Below are positions 26,312 through 34,336 of a stretch of 64,000 nt of DNA, piece by piece. The DNA comes from Halalkalicoccus subterraneus (GTDB taxonomy: Archaea; Halobacteriota; Halobacteria; Halobacteriales; Halalkalicoccaceae). A program made the position numbers and the translations under genes. The stretch covers positions 23,803-87,802 of the forward strand of contig NZ_RDQG01000039.1 of assembly GCF_003697815.1 (NCBI RefSeq), given 5' to 3'. The first letter of the stretch is position 1, and each line of letters opens with the position of its first letter. The notes under the pieces were generated by a model, which did no database searches, was not told the DNA's origin, and was given only the letters and a program-made list of their open reading frames with translations.

Positions 26312-27949
26312 ATGGCAACACGACAGCAGTTCATGATCATCACGGTCGCGATTGCAGTCCTGCTGTCAGGCTGCGCTGGCTGGGGCACCGATAACCCCGA
26401 CGATGAGCTCAACGAGTCGGAGCCGGCCCAAGCCGATGCTCCAAACGAGAGCGACGCCGACGAGAGCAACGAGAGTGCTGGTGATGGGTCCGACGCGACA
26501 GCGAGTGCTAACGATAGCGATAGCGAGAGTCAGAATCAGAGCGGGGATGACGCCGCCTCGGGCACTGAGAAGAGTGAATCGCAACGTTCTACGCCTGAGG
26601 GTAGCAGCGACGAAACACCCACGCACGAGGATGGTCAAACTAAGGATAGCGATTCGTCCGAGAATAGCACGACAGACGACGGCACCGACGAGAAAAAATC
26701 GGATGAGAACGAACGCGAGAGTAACACGCACACGCTGAGCGTGACCGTCACGGATCCGGACGAGCAGCCCATCGAAGGCGTGACCGTCGAGCTGTCCACC
26801 TATCCTGATGGCAAGGAGATTGCTACAGCGACGACCGACAAGAACGGCGTGGCTGAATTCGAGGTCGAACCGGGTGACTATGAGGCCGTGGTCGATACGG
26901 AATCCGTACCGTATACCGACTATGGCACCCACCCGATCGAGGTTAGCGATAGCGACGAGAGTTACACCGTCGAACTCGTCCATCCACCCGATAGCGACAA
27001 CGGCGAAAACGAAACTAACGGCGAACCCGCTACCCACACGCTGACCGTCACAGTGGCTGACGCGACCGGCGACCCAGTCGAGAACGCGTCCGTCAGTGTC
27101 GTCACCTATGACGATGGTGCTGACATGGCTGACGGGACGACTGACGAGAACGGCGAGGTCGTGTTCGACCTCGAAGACGGCAGCTATGAACTGGCCGTAT
27201 CCACTGAAGGACTGATGCAGCCGTCGGACCAGCGTCTTGTCGAGATCAATGGCGAGGACACCGCGACCGAAGTCCAACTGCAGGAAACCGGCAGTGGTGA
27301 CGATACCGCAACTGGGATCGTTCGCGTGACCGATAGCGATGGTAATCCAATCGAGGGTGAGCCCGTAAAGATCACGCCGCCGGCGACGGTCACGGAGCGG
27401 GGCACGGAGATCGAATACACTGACGAGAACGGCGAAATCATGATCGAACTCGCCGCGGGCGAGCCTACGGACGTCGTGATGTACGGCGTGGAAGTTCGCG
27501 GCGAAGAGCAAACGCTGGGAATCATGAGCGACGAACATGTCGGCGTCCAGGTCGTCGAATTCCAGCCGACTGATCGGATGTACCTGTTCGAGACCGTGAT
27601 TTACGTCACTGACAAGAGCGGTGAACCGGTCGAAGGCGTGCCGGTCGAAGCACGCCACGGCATGCTCGGCGATGATCCCGCCAACGAGTGGGAGCTAGTC
27701 GGCGAGACTGACGAAAATGGTGAAGTGGTGCTCACTGGCGGCAGTTCCATACCGGACGATGTGATCGCGAAGGAAGTGCTCGTCGGCGATCAGGAACCCT
27801 TCACGACGTACGTGGAAGCGGACAAGCGCGTGGAGGAGATCACGATCAACCAGAACGACGATTCGGCTCAGAACAATGCAACCAACGAGACGGACACTGC
27901 TACTCCGGCGATTGCAGCAGCCAGTCAGGCAGCTGTTCCTGCTGGCTGA
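26312..27949 (+). CDS. Surface lipoprotein with repeated beta-sandwich domains
   Basis: This 545-residue protein has a lipobox (LLSGC, Cys at 21) after a hydrophobic signal. A long Asp/Glu/Ser/Thr/Asn linker to about residue 140 resembles a wall-spanning stalk. Four repeats of the form THTLSVTVTDPDEQPIEGVTV...TDENGEVVFDLEDGSYELAV follow, matching carboxypeptidase-regulatory-like or Cna-B type beta-sandwich domains. It is likely anchored outside the cell and could bind a surface, a polymer or other cells. It lies between two integrase relics, so it may be cargo of a lost element. Confidence 0.65.
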   Translation: MATRQQFMIITVAIAVLLSGCAGWGTDNPDDELNESEPAQADAPNESDADESNESAGDGSDATASANDSDSESQNQSGDDAASGTEKSESQRSTPEGSSDETPTHEDGQTKDSDSSENSTTDDGTDEKKSDENERESNTHTLSVTVTDPDEQPIEGVTVELSTYPDGKEIATATTDKNGVAEFEVEPGDYEAVVDTESVPYTDYGTHPIEVSDSDESYTVELVHPPDSDNGENETNGEPATHTLTVTVADATGDPVENASVSVVTYDDGADMADGTTDENGEVVFDLEDGSYELAVSTEGLMQPSDQRLVEINGEDTATEVQLQETGSGDDTATGIVRVTDSDGNPIEGEPVKITPPATVTERGTEIEYTDENGEIMIELAAGEPTDVVMYGVEVRGEEQTLGIMSDEHVGVQVVEFQPTDRMYLFETVIYVTDKSGEPVEGVPVEARHGMLGDDPANEWELVGETDENGEVVLTGGSSIPDDVIAKEVLVGDQEPFTTYVEADKRVEEITINQNDDSAQNNATNETDTATPAIAAASQAAVPAG

Positions 27950-28097
27950 GCCAATCGTCGCCCTGTTCGAACGGGATCAGGCGTCATGCAACACCCTGTT
28001 TGAGGATCGCATCTCGGACGAGCTTCGCTTTTGTGATTACGTACTCCCACCGATCGGTGTACACCCCGTGTTCAAAGAGGCCCTTCTAGAATGTCGA

Positions 28098-28565
28098 TTA
28101 CGCCGATGCGGCCGACTCTGACTCTTCGCCACGTGGCAGACTGAACTCAACCTCAATTCCGACCATGTCATAGGGGACGTACGGCTTCTTCGCGCGACCA
28201 TCCTCTTCGAAGTAGATACTACCGTACTTGGCCAGCAGGTGCAGATCGTTGTGGACATCGTGTACGTCACGGTCAAGGCGGTCGGTCAGTGCACGAATAC
28301 TCGCGGGCGGGTACTCCATCACCTCTTCGAGCAGTTCCATCCGTTAGTCGGTGAGCAGCTGGTGAAGCCGCGCACGGTCCTCGAGTTGACGACGTGCGGT
28401 ACTTCTTCCCCCTGCCTCCCACTGTTCGGCGCGCTCGATGGCTGCCGCCTGCGCCTGTTCTGCTGGAAGTGACATAATTCGGAGGGTCGAAGGGTACTCC
28501 ACCTCGTCCGGATCAGGCGTGAATTCGTCGTGCATCGGTTCGGTGTTAGTCGGTTCGTCGCTCAT
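28098..28565 (-). pseudogene. HVO_A0114-family DNA-binding protein split by a TAA
   Basis: Two frame-sharing pieces make one protein. The first (start MSDEPTNTEPMHDEF at 28565) ends LHQLLTD at TAA (28344-28346). After one codon the second continues MELLEEVMEYPPASIRAL with the helix-turn-helix, then YGSIYFEEDGRAKKPYVPYD, a typical HVO_A0114 signature. In this family the joint reads LLT-x-x-R-x-E-LL without a stop, so a single base change such as AAA to TAA explains it. Re-initiation at ATG 28340 is possible and would give an 80-residue HTH protein. Confidence 0.65.
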
Positions 28566-28708
28566 GGACTTCGTTCGTCTCGGTTTGGAAGTCATCGATC
28601 AGATCGAAGAGGCCTGTGAATTCAACTCGAAAACGGGGTCTAGGTCATCGAGAGATATCGATGATTAGGATCCCTAGCTTAGTCGACGACACTATCTGAG
28701 TAGTGTAG

Positions 28709-28990
28709 ACGTATCTCGCTGGCAGCTGGAAAGAGCGTCCCGCATTGTTCTTATCGCAGTTGGCGGACCGGATCACGACACAGGGCATCCGGAGCATCGT
28801 GAAGCAGGCAGCGGTTGATACCGGCGTTCGGCCGTACACGATCCATGGCCGTGGTAAGGCGAAGGACATGACACTCTATACGCTCCTGCATTCGGTCGCC
28901 TATCGAATGTTAAACCGAGAAAACAGGAACACGCTGTAGAATGTGACCAAACGGTTGCGCCACGGTTCTGACCACGGAGCGCGGCTACAG
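28709..28990 (+). pseudogene. Second tyrosine recombinase remnant
   Basis: The frame ERPALFLSQLADRITTQGIR, then VKQAAVDTGVRPY and TLLHSVAYRML, matches haloarchaeal integrases. The box II Arg of the H-x-L-R-H motif is replaced (LLHS), and a TAG stop falls where NTLYDV is expected; NVTKRLRHGS continues after it. The gene therefore carries both a catalytic-site loss and a nonsense codon. No N-terminal domain is visible upstream of 28709. Confidence 0.6.
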
Positions 28991-29022
28991 CCACTTCGAT
29001 CGAATCTGAGATATCTGATTTG

Positions 29023-29035
29023 TCTGGTGTGTCTG
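29023..29035 (+). repeat. 13-bp repeat at the 3' end of the parA operon
   Basis: TCTGGTGTGTCTG lies 8 bases beyond the stop of the D/T-repeat gene. An identical copy in the same orientation lies at 30441-30453, just upstream of parA, so the two copies flank the operon. They are candidates for a centromere or an autoregulatory site. Confidence 0.45.
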
Positions 29036-29042
29036 CCGTAAC

Positions 29043-29609
29043 TTACGATTCCAGCTCGAGTTCGGCGAGCACTTCATCCTCGTGCCGAGATGCGACACGG
29101 TAGATGGCGTTGAAGAACTCCTTGTTCATCTGGATTTCGTCGCCACGCTGTTTCATTGCCCGATAGTTTACTTCGGCCAGCAAATCGTTCATCTCGCTGT
29201 GAACACGATCGAACAGGTAGACGTTCACATTCCGGAGATCATCGACCGTAAGACCCTGCTCCTGTGCGGCAAGGAAGAGTTCGCGGATAGATGCGTCTGG
29301 CGGCACGTCTGCCGGAATATCTGTTGTATCTGGCGTATCTTCTGTGTCTGGTATGTCTGTTGTTTCTTCAGTATCTTCTATATCTGTCCTATCTGCTGTA
29401 TCTGACGTAGCTGATCCATCTGCTGAGACTGATGTGCCTTCTCTACCTTCTGTTCCTGTGTCCACTGTGCCTGTTGTATCTTGCGTATCTGTTGTGCCTT
29501 CTGTATCTGCTGTATCTTGCGCGTCTGGCGAATTAATGTCCGTGTCGCCGCCACGAACTTCTTCCATATTCCACATCCGCTGCTTCCGATTGTCAAGGTC
29601 GTCGCTCAT
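29043..29609 (-). CDS. ParA-linked protein with Asp/Thr repeat linker
   Basis: This 188-residue protein has a basic N-terminal segment (DNRKQRMWNMEEVRGG), then a repeat tract from about 29 to 102 built on D-T-x and T-D-x triplets, and a helical C-terminal domain (SIRELFLAAQEQGLTVDDL to ASRHEDEVLAEL). Its ATG overlaps the parA stop (ATGA), which makes it the positional equivalent of a ParB or ParR adaptor. No known ParB domain is visible. The C-terminal helices could bind DNA or dimerise, with the acidic flexible linker reaching ParA. The role is inferred from position only. Confidence 0.55.
   Translation of the reverse strand: MSDDLDNRKQRMWNMEEVRGGDTDINSPDAQDTADTEGTTDTQDTTGTVDTGTEGREGTSVSADGSATSDTADRTDIEDTEETTDIPDTEDTPDTTDIPADVPPDASIRELFLAAQEQGLTVDDLRNVNVYLFDRVHSEMNDLLAEVNYRAMKQRGDEIQMNKEFFNAIYRVASRHEDEVLAELELES
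29316..29525. repeat. Degenerate TATCTG/TGTCTG repeat tract
   Basis: About 210 bases are made of imperfect TATCTGT, TGTCTGG and TATCTTC units with 6-, 9- and 12-base steps, coding on the minus strand for the D/T tract. The same word recurs outside coding sequence on both sides of the operon. It is in frame throughout, so length change by slippage would keep the protein readable. Confidence 0.6.
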
Positions 29610-30439
29610 GCGTTCGCCTCCCGGGTTGTATCGACAGCCTGTAGCTGAGTGGCTACGTCATTCGCCAGTTTATCGTATGCTGCACGGACATCGTCGGTCT
29701 TTGCTGGGTCCTCATGCTGGAAGATGGACTTCCCATTGTTCCAGGCACGTTTGATCGCGGTCCGTTGGTAGATATCGTACGTATCCCACGGCGAATCGTG
29801 CCAGAATTCCAGCATTTCCCGTTGATCGCTGTCGTTACTCCGGTCGTCAATCTCGTTCACGACCAGTGCCACGACCTCAATCGATACGTCGGGGAAACTG
29901 TTCTCAAGATAGGTGATTTCCTCCTGCATGTCTTCGACCGCAGAGATAAACCGGCGTTTTGGCTGGACCGGGATGATTACGTTCTCGGCAGCGACCAGTG
30001 CGTTGTCCAAGATACGAGAGAGATCGGGCGGACAATCGATCACGATCACGTCATAGTCACGGTCCAGCTCCTGCAGTGCTAGCTTCAACCGCATTTCAGC
30101 ATTCGCGACCTGTCCTAGTTTGTCTTTCAAGCCTTTCATCGCCATATTTGCCGGGATGACATCGAACTCGGCATGGCCCTGGATGAGGTCGTTGATCTCG
30201 CTAGTCCGTGCCGGGTCCGTGAGCACTTGATGAAGTGAAAGGACCTTCTGGTGGTAGAGGTCGCCATTTTCGCCGTCCCGATTTTTGAATCCAGTACCCT
30301 CGCTTGCGACGCCTTGCGGATCAAGATCGATCAACAAGGTATCTTTTCCCTGGTTTGCGTACGCTCCAGCTAGTCCTAGTGCCGTAGTGGTTTTTCCTGC
30401 TCCGCCAGCTTGGTTCGCGACTGCGATGGTGTCTGTCAT
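29606..30439 (-). CDS. parA: ParA-family partition ATPase
   Basis: This protein is about 277 residues long from ATG 30439 (MTDTIAVANQ). The deviant Walker A reads ANQAGGAGKTTTA, with the invariant signature Lys of ParA/MinD replaced in the usual KGGxGK form. Walker A' reads LLIDLDPQG and Walker B reads VIVIDCPPDLS. ParA proteins drive segregation of low-copy replicons. A frame extension to 30469 starting at TTG would add a D-T-P-D-T-P repeat; this stretch is better seen as 5' leader. It overlaps the following gene by four bases and lies beside the origin. Confidence 0.85.
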   Translation of the reverse strand: MTDTIAVANQAGGAGKTTTALGLAGAYANQGKDTLLIDLDPQGVASEGTGFKNRDGENGDLYHQKVLSLHQVLTDPARTSEINDLIQGHAEFDVIPANMAMKGLKDKLGQVANAEMRLKLALQELDRDYDVIVIDCPPDLSRILDNALVAAENVIIPVQPKRRFISAVEDMQEEITYLENSFPDVSIEVVALVVNEIDDRSNDSDQREMLEFWHDSPWDTYDIYQRTAIKRAWNNGKSIFQHEDPAKTDDVRAAYDKLANDVATQLQAVDTTREANA

Positions 30440-30440
30440 A

Positions 30441-30453
30441 TCTGGTGTGTCTG
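30441..30453 (+). repeat. 13-bp repeat upstream of parA
   Basis: TCTGGTGTGTCTG, identical to 29023-29035. It lies 2 bases upstream of the parA ATG and about 25 bases downstream of a TATA-like element (minus strand, 30475-30482), so a protein bound here could both autoregulate and mark the replicon for partition. Confidence 0.45.
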
Positions 30454-30585
30454 GTGTATCTACTCCCAAGGTCTTATTTGTACGTCAGACACATGATCTA
30501 CAACCCACATATCGGGAAGATCTATTTTAAGAAAGTAGAGACGCTTAGAACGAGTGGAAAACCAGGAGAAGGTAGATATTGTACT

Positions 30586-30842
30586 GACCCTCCCCCACCC
30601 CATGAGTTCCGCTGTTAACGGAAGAACGACTGTATCACCTCCATAGGAGGAGGTGATTTGTCGGTCGGTGAAAACGCCCTGCGGATATGGTTTTTAGCCT
30701 ATATACTTAATACTATATTAGATTTCTAGATATATTATCAGCAGGACTGTCTAGTATGGTCGTCACAGTAACTGTCCTAACAGCGGAAGCAGTGGGGGGA
30801 GGGTCTAGTGACTTATCGTCGCTAACAGCGGAAGCAGTGGTG
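30586..30842. other. Replication origin with ORB-like inverted repeats and AT-rich core
   Basis: A left element reads GACCCTCCCCCAC then TTCCGCTGTTA (30586-30618). A right element is its inverse, CTAACAGCGGAAGCAGTGG plus GGGGAGGGTC (30777-30805). A third copy without the G-string lies at 30822-30840. Between them is an AT-rich stretch (about 30687-30739) suited to unwinding. Origin recognition boxes of haloarchaea carry such a G-string, and they normally sit beside their orc1/cdc6 gene, as here. A related element lies in the orc1 promoter. Confidence 0.75.
30687..30739. other. AT-rich unwinding element of the origin
   Basis: This 53-base stretch is made almost entirely of A and T, centred between oppositely oriented ORB-like repeats. 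It is the natural DNA-unwinding element. Confidence 0.6.
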
Positions 30843-32036
30843 TCAGGCTTCTGCTTCAGCCCCTAGAAGTTCTTTCAGACCGGACTTCACGCTGGAGACG
30901 GGTTGGTCCAGCTTGTGTTTCTTGTACTTTCCACCACTCTTCCCGCGATTAATCTGGGTTGAGGAGATGATTCCGAGTGTCTCAAGTTCGGCAAGATATT
31001 CACGGATCGCCCGATCGGAGATCGGATCACTTCCTTCGCGTTCACATAGAGTCTCGTACGGTGCCCTGATCTCTCGTGTTCGTGCCGGTGAATCACCCTG
31101 TTCTTCGAGAATGGTTAGTGCCCAGAGTACCAGTTGTCCGTGCTGGGAGTAATTATCAATACCTTTGATTATTTGGTCGGTTTGAAGGCGATCTCTGGCT
31201 TGACGGACATGGAGTTCCGTTACGTGGTCAGCGTTGGTTTCTCGAGCAATGTCACCACTTTCAAGCAATAGGTCCAATGCTTGGCGGGCGTCTCCCGAGT
31301 CTTTTGCACCGAATGCGGCACACAGATCGATCACGCCATCCTTCAGCACGTTTTCTTGAAATGCGACAGCTTCGCGTTGCCGCAGGACCTCGCAGAGTTC
31401 AGTGGCGTCGTAGGCGCTGAACGAGACCTCTTTCTCACAGAGACTAGACCGGACTTTGGAACTCAGCTGTTTTCGGAAGTTCAGATCGTTCGAGATTCCG
31501 ATGACACCAAGTTTTGTGTTTACTATGTCGGCGTTTGACCGGGCGCGTGGTAGTTTGTAGAGGAGGCTGTCATCTTTGATGTGGTCCACCTCGTCGAGGA
31601 CGATGAGGACGGTGCCACCGATCTGATCGAGTTCCTCGAACAGAAATTCGTAGACAGATGCTTGGGGGTAGCCGGTATTAGAGATCTGGTTTGCGGGATT
31701 GCGGAGCCTATTGATGATCGCGACTGCGGTTTGGTAGCTGGTATTGAGACCATCGCAGTTGATTTCAATAGTGTTGAGGTCCAGTCCATCGATATTGGTG
31801 GCGTCGCGTTCGAGACGATCCAGGAGGAAACGGGTGGCTGCGGTTTTGCCGACACCGCTTTTTCCGTAGATGAAGATATTGGATGGGGTTTCGCCCTCGA
31901 TGACGGGCTGGAGTGCGGCGTGGTATTGCGTAAGTTCTTCATCGCGACCGACCAGTTCGTCGGGCGTCCATTCTTCCAGTAGGGCTTCTCGTTCTTTGAA
32001 GATGCTTCCAGTTGGTTTGAAGCTGAATGCGGTCAT
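30843..32036 (-). CDS. orc1: Orc1/Cdc6 replication initiator
   Basis: This protein is about 397 residues long. Its N-terminus (EREALLEEWTPDELVGRDEEL) leads into Walker A YGKSGVGKTAATR (near 58-70) and Walker B VLIVLDEVDHI, with sensor 1 in VIGISND. A C-terminal winged helix (DRAIREYLAELETLGII) binds the origin. The start at ATG 32036 (MTAFSFKPTG) removes four residues of a longer frame. Its stop abuts the origin repeats on one side, and an ORB-like sequence lies in its promoter on the other, suggesting autoregulation. It defines this as a self-replicating element. Confidence 0.92.
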   Translation of the reverse strand: MTAFSFKPTGSIFKEREALLEEWTPDELVGRDEELTQYHAALQPVIEGETPSNIFIYGKSGVGKTAATRFLLDRLERDATNIDGLDLNTIEINCDGLNTSYQTAVAIINRLRNPANQISNTGYPQASVYEFLFEELDQIGGTVLIVLDEVDHIKDDSLLYKLPRARSNADIVNTKLGVIGISNDLNFRKQLSSKVRSSLCEKEVSFSAYDATELCEVLRQREAVAFQENVLKDGVIDLCAAFGAKDSGDARQALDLLLESGDIARETNADHVTELHVRQARDRLQTDQIIKGIDNYSQHGQLVLWALTILEEQGDSPARTREIRAPYETLCEREGSDPISDRAIREYLAELETLGIISSTQINRGKSGGKYKKHKLDQPVSSVKSGLKELLGAEAEA

Positions 32037-32072
32037 TGCACATGGCATCTCATCCGCTCTATGTTAACCTTT

Positions 32073-32137
32073 GGTTCCGCTGGTTCCGTTGTTTGGATTT
32101 GTTTATATACTCTGACTCCGCTACTTCCGCTGTTAGA
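32073..32137 (-). promoter_or_regulatory. orc1 promoter with ORB-like repeats
   Basis: CTTCCGCTGTTAG (32124-32136) is the inverse of the origin word CTAACAGCGGAAG, and GGTTCCGCTGGTTCCG (32073-32088) holds further partial copies. A TATA-like GTATATAAAC (minus strand, near 32100-32109) lies between them. Orc1 probably binds here and controls its own transcription. Confidence 0.5.
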
Positions 32138-32194
32138 AGTTCAGTTTTGTATTCGATCAAATGGTTTTGGAGGTTTCTAGTTCGTGCCGATCTC

Positions 32195-32266
32195 GATATA
32201 GTTCTGATGTGCAAGCTATGTGCAAAGCGACGAAACCATTATGCAGCTGTGTGCAAAACTTGCACA
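32195..32266 (+). promoter_or_regulatory. Toxin-antitoxin promoter with TGTGCAA operator sites
   Basis: A TATA-like CGATATAG starts at 32195. TGTGCAA occurs at 32208-32214, 32219-32225 and 32250-32256. The last copy forms a perfect inverted repeat with TTGCACA at 32260-32266 around a 3-base centre. The first two copies are 11 bases apart, one helical turn. This array in front of an RHH gene is what an autorepressing RHH antitoxin would bind. Confidence 0.6.
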
Positions 32267-32270
32267 TAAG

Positions 32271-32639
32271 ATGAGTGCGAGTGATGAACCTCGACGGGTC
32301 CACTTTCAGTCCCCAGAGTACCTTGTCGAACGTCTCGATGCGATCGCTGATCTCTTCGACAAGGATCGGACGGATCTCCTCGTGGAAGCCATTCGAGAGT
32401 ATATCGAGGACACCGCGGATAGCAAGACCTTCCAGGAACTGGTCGCGGCCCAGTACTACGACAATCAGATTGAGTTCGAGACCGTCAAACAATTGGTTGG
32501 TGCTGAGACTGCTCAGCGGCTCCGCCTCCTCAAAGCGGATCTCGAGGGTGAGCCACTGGACCTTGCTGCTCCGGATGACGTCGACATCTATGATGGGGAT
32601 GCGACAACGGTTGCTACCGATGACGCCGACGAGCGATGA
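32271..32639 (+). CDS. RHH antitoxin-like protein
   Basis: This protein is about 122 residues long from ATG 32271. The ribbon-helix-helix domain covers roughly residues 8-45 (RRVHFQSPEYLVERLDAIADL, then RTDLLVEAIREYIED). The acidic C-terminal part could wrap the toxin. Its stop overlaps the ATG of the PIN-like gene (ATGA), so the two proteins are made together. The start downstream of the TGTGCAA sites is chosen because an upstream frame from 32220 would run across the operator. It is likely an antitoxin and autorepressor that stabilises the plasmid. Confidence 0.7.
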   Translation: MSASDEPRRVHFQSPEYLVERLDAIADLFDKDRTDLLVEAIREYIEDTADSKTFQELVAAQYYDNQIEFETVKQLVGAETAQRLRLLKADLEGEPLDLAAPDDVDIYDGDATTVATDDADER

Positions 32640-33205
32640 GCAGGCCGCGCATGCAGACGGTCGTCGTTGACACGAGTTCACTCATCAGTCTCGCGGTGCC
32701 GCGTGCCGACGCTGACTATGAGACTGACAGTGCACCGGACCCCCTCCAGTATCTCCTCACCTCATGTAATGTCTTTCTGCCGTCCGAAGTCATTACAGAG
32801 CTACGCGATATCGCGCAGTATCAGGACATCCATGGTGCTGCGGCGACCAATGTCCTTGCTGCTCGCGACTACTATACGATCATCGATCCGTATGACCGAT
32901 CGGATACAATCGAAGCACGACCGACATTCGGTCTTGACGATGGCGAAACCGATGGAATCGTCCTTGCGAACGCTCTTGATGTCGACGGCTTTCTGACCGA
33001 CGAATTCGGCGGAACGAACTTCGCTCTGGTCCATGCTGCGCTTCGGGGACCGCGAATCATTCCGACACCACGGTTAATCTGTGATTACGCTCATAACGAT
33101 CACATGACTCATGAAGAGGCGCGAACGCTCATCATGACGATTAGCGCGCATCGTAGTTGGGAGAACAGCCCCTACGTTACCCAATTACTGGCTCTCCTAG
33201 AGTGA
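32636..33205 (+). CDS. PIN-like domain toxin
   Basis: This 189-residue protein has acidic residues in the PIN pattern: VVVDTSSLISL (Asp near residue 12), PSEVITEL, GLDDGETDGIVLA and FLTDEFG. These could bind the metal ions of a ribonuclease active site. It overlaps the RHH gene by four bases, as toxins do in VapBC-type pairs. It is longer than common VapC toxins (about 130 residues), so it may be a PIN variant with another nucleic-acid target. It lies beside the origin, consistent with addiction of cells to the replicon. Confidence 0.7.
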   Translation: MSRPRMQTVVVDTSSLISLAVPRADADYETDSAPDPLQYLLTSCNVFLPSEVITELRDIAQYQDIHGAAATNVLAARDYYTIIDPYDRSDTIEARPTFGLDDGETDGIVLANALDVDGFLTDEFGGTNFALVHAALRGPRIIPTPRLICDYAHNDHMTHEEARTLIMTISAHRSWENSPYVTQLLALLE

Positions 33206-33423
33206 TGTTCTCTCTTTATCCCCCTGTACGTGAGAGGAATTCTATACTGAGGTGAATACATATTACTATTGAATATATTTTGTCCACCGGATGGGTATTT
33301 TCATTGTCCAACAAAAGCTGGTCGTTATTTGTGGAAGGTCGTTCCTGATTCGTACCTTTTCATACCGTGACAATCTCTAAGTCGCAATCCTTGATACATG
33401 CGGGGTGCTGATCTTTCAGCAGT

Positions 33424-33735
33424 ATGAATGATGACGAGTGGTCAGCGGTCCGGTATCAATTTGATGAACCAATTGATCTTCTCGATGCATTTGAGCAGGC
33501 CGCGATCGAACACTTGGAAGTCTCGAATGAACGTACCATCGTCATCTACAGTCACACAGTTTTCGATCTCGAAGTCGATACCGGGGGTTTAGCCGACGCC
33601 CAATCCATTTCTATTGAGGTCTTTGATGTCTCCTCAGACCACACTGCTCCCAATGATCCCGATCCAGTAGCACTCACCGAATCGGTGATCGATGAACTCA
33701 CAGCCACTGTTCGTGTCGGCTGGGAGCGCCGCTGA
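33424..33735 (+). CDS. Small acidic hypothetical protein
   Basis: This 103-residue acidic protein has a mixed alpha/beta pattern (PIDLLDAFEQAAIEHLE, TIVIYSHTVFDLEVD). No family is recognised. ATG 33424 follows a 218-base AT-rich gap after the toxin gene. It is convergent with the TRAM-domain gene. Confidence 0.45.
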   Translation: MNDDEWSAVRYQFDEPIDLLDAFEQAAIEHLEVSNERTIVIYSHTVFDLEVDTGGLADAQSISIEVFDVSSDHTAPNDPDPVALTESVIDELTATVRVGWERR

Positions 33736-33792
33736 ACGTTCTCCAGGCCGGTCGTCTGATCAGTTCTGGAGAGTAGTACTGAGGCTCTGGCT

Positions 33793-34224
33793 CTACTCTC
33801 GTTGCTCTATAATGCTCGCAAAAGCGACGTTCGACTGGACGGTTTCGATTCGAACCGTTACCTCTTCATCGGGTTTAGCGTTCGCAACGATCACGACGAA
33901 TCCTCGCTCGACACGGGCAATACCATCCCCTTGATCACCGAGCGTATCGATCGTTACCGTTCGGACCTCGCCTTCTGTAACTGGTGGCTCCGACCTCTCT
34001 CCGGTTGAGGAAGAGGTTGAAGCAGTAGCCTGTGAGGTTGTGTTCCAATTATCGTCCGCTGCGTCTTCGGTCTCAGTCGGAAGGATGGCGATTTGGTAGA
34101 CTTCTTCTGGATTCACCGTCGCCTGTTCGACCAGCTCTGTTGGAATCTCAATCTGCAGTCTTCCCTCTGTCTCGGTCAGTTGACTCGTTATGAGGGCGTG
34201 AAGCCGATCTGGAATTGAAACCAT
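33793..34224 (-). CDS. TRAM-domain protein
   Basis: This 143-residue protein ends in a TRAM domain (LGDQGDGIARVERGFVVIV, about 95-113, through VQSNVAFASII). TRAM is an OB-fold RNA-binding domain; small archaeal TRAM proteins act as RNA chaperones. An N-terminal region (LQIEIPTELVEQATVNPEEVYQI) and a Ser/Thr-rich linker precede it, unlike the minimal TRAM proteins of about 65 residues. Its partner RNA is unknown. Confidence 0.75.
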   Translation of the reverse strand: MVSIPDRLHALITSQLTETEGRLQIEIPTELVEQATVNPEEVYQIAILPTETEDAADDNWNTTSQATASTSSSTGERSEPPVTEGEVRTVTIDTLGDQGDGIARVERGFVVIVANAKPDEEVTVRIETVQSNVAFASIIEQRE

Positions 34225-34336
34225 TGATATTTGTCATCGGTAGCTGATTGTATGTAACCCTGCGGAATCGTTTCCGGCAAACTTGTCTGCTACAGCGTGT
34301 TTGTTGCTGTATGTCGCCGTTATCTCACTCCATACG

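Noticed and set aside
29316..29525. Repeat tract that could be taken for a CRISPR array
   Set aside because: Units are imperfect, 6-12 bases long, without spacers, and they are in frame in a protein-coding gene next to parA.
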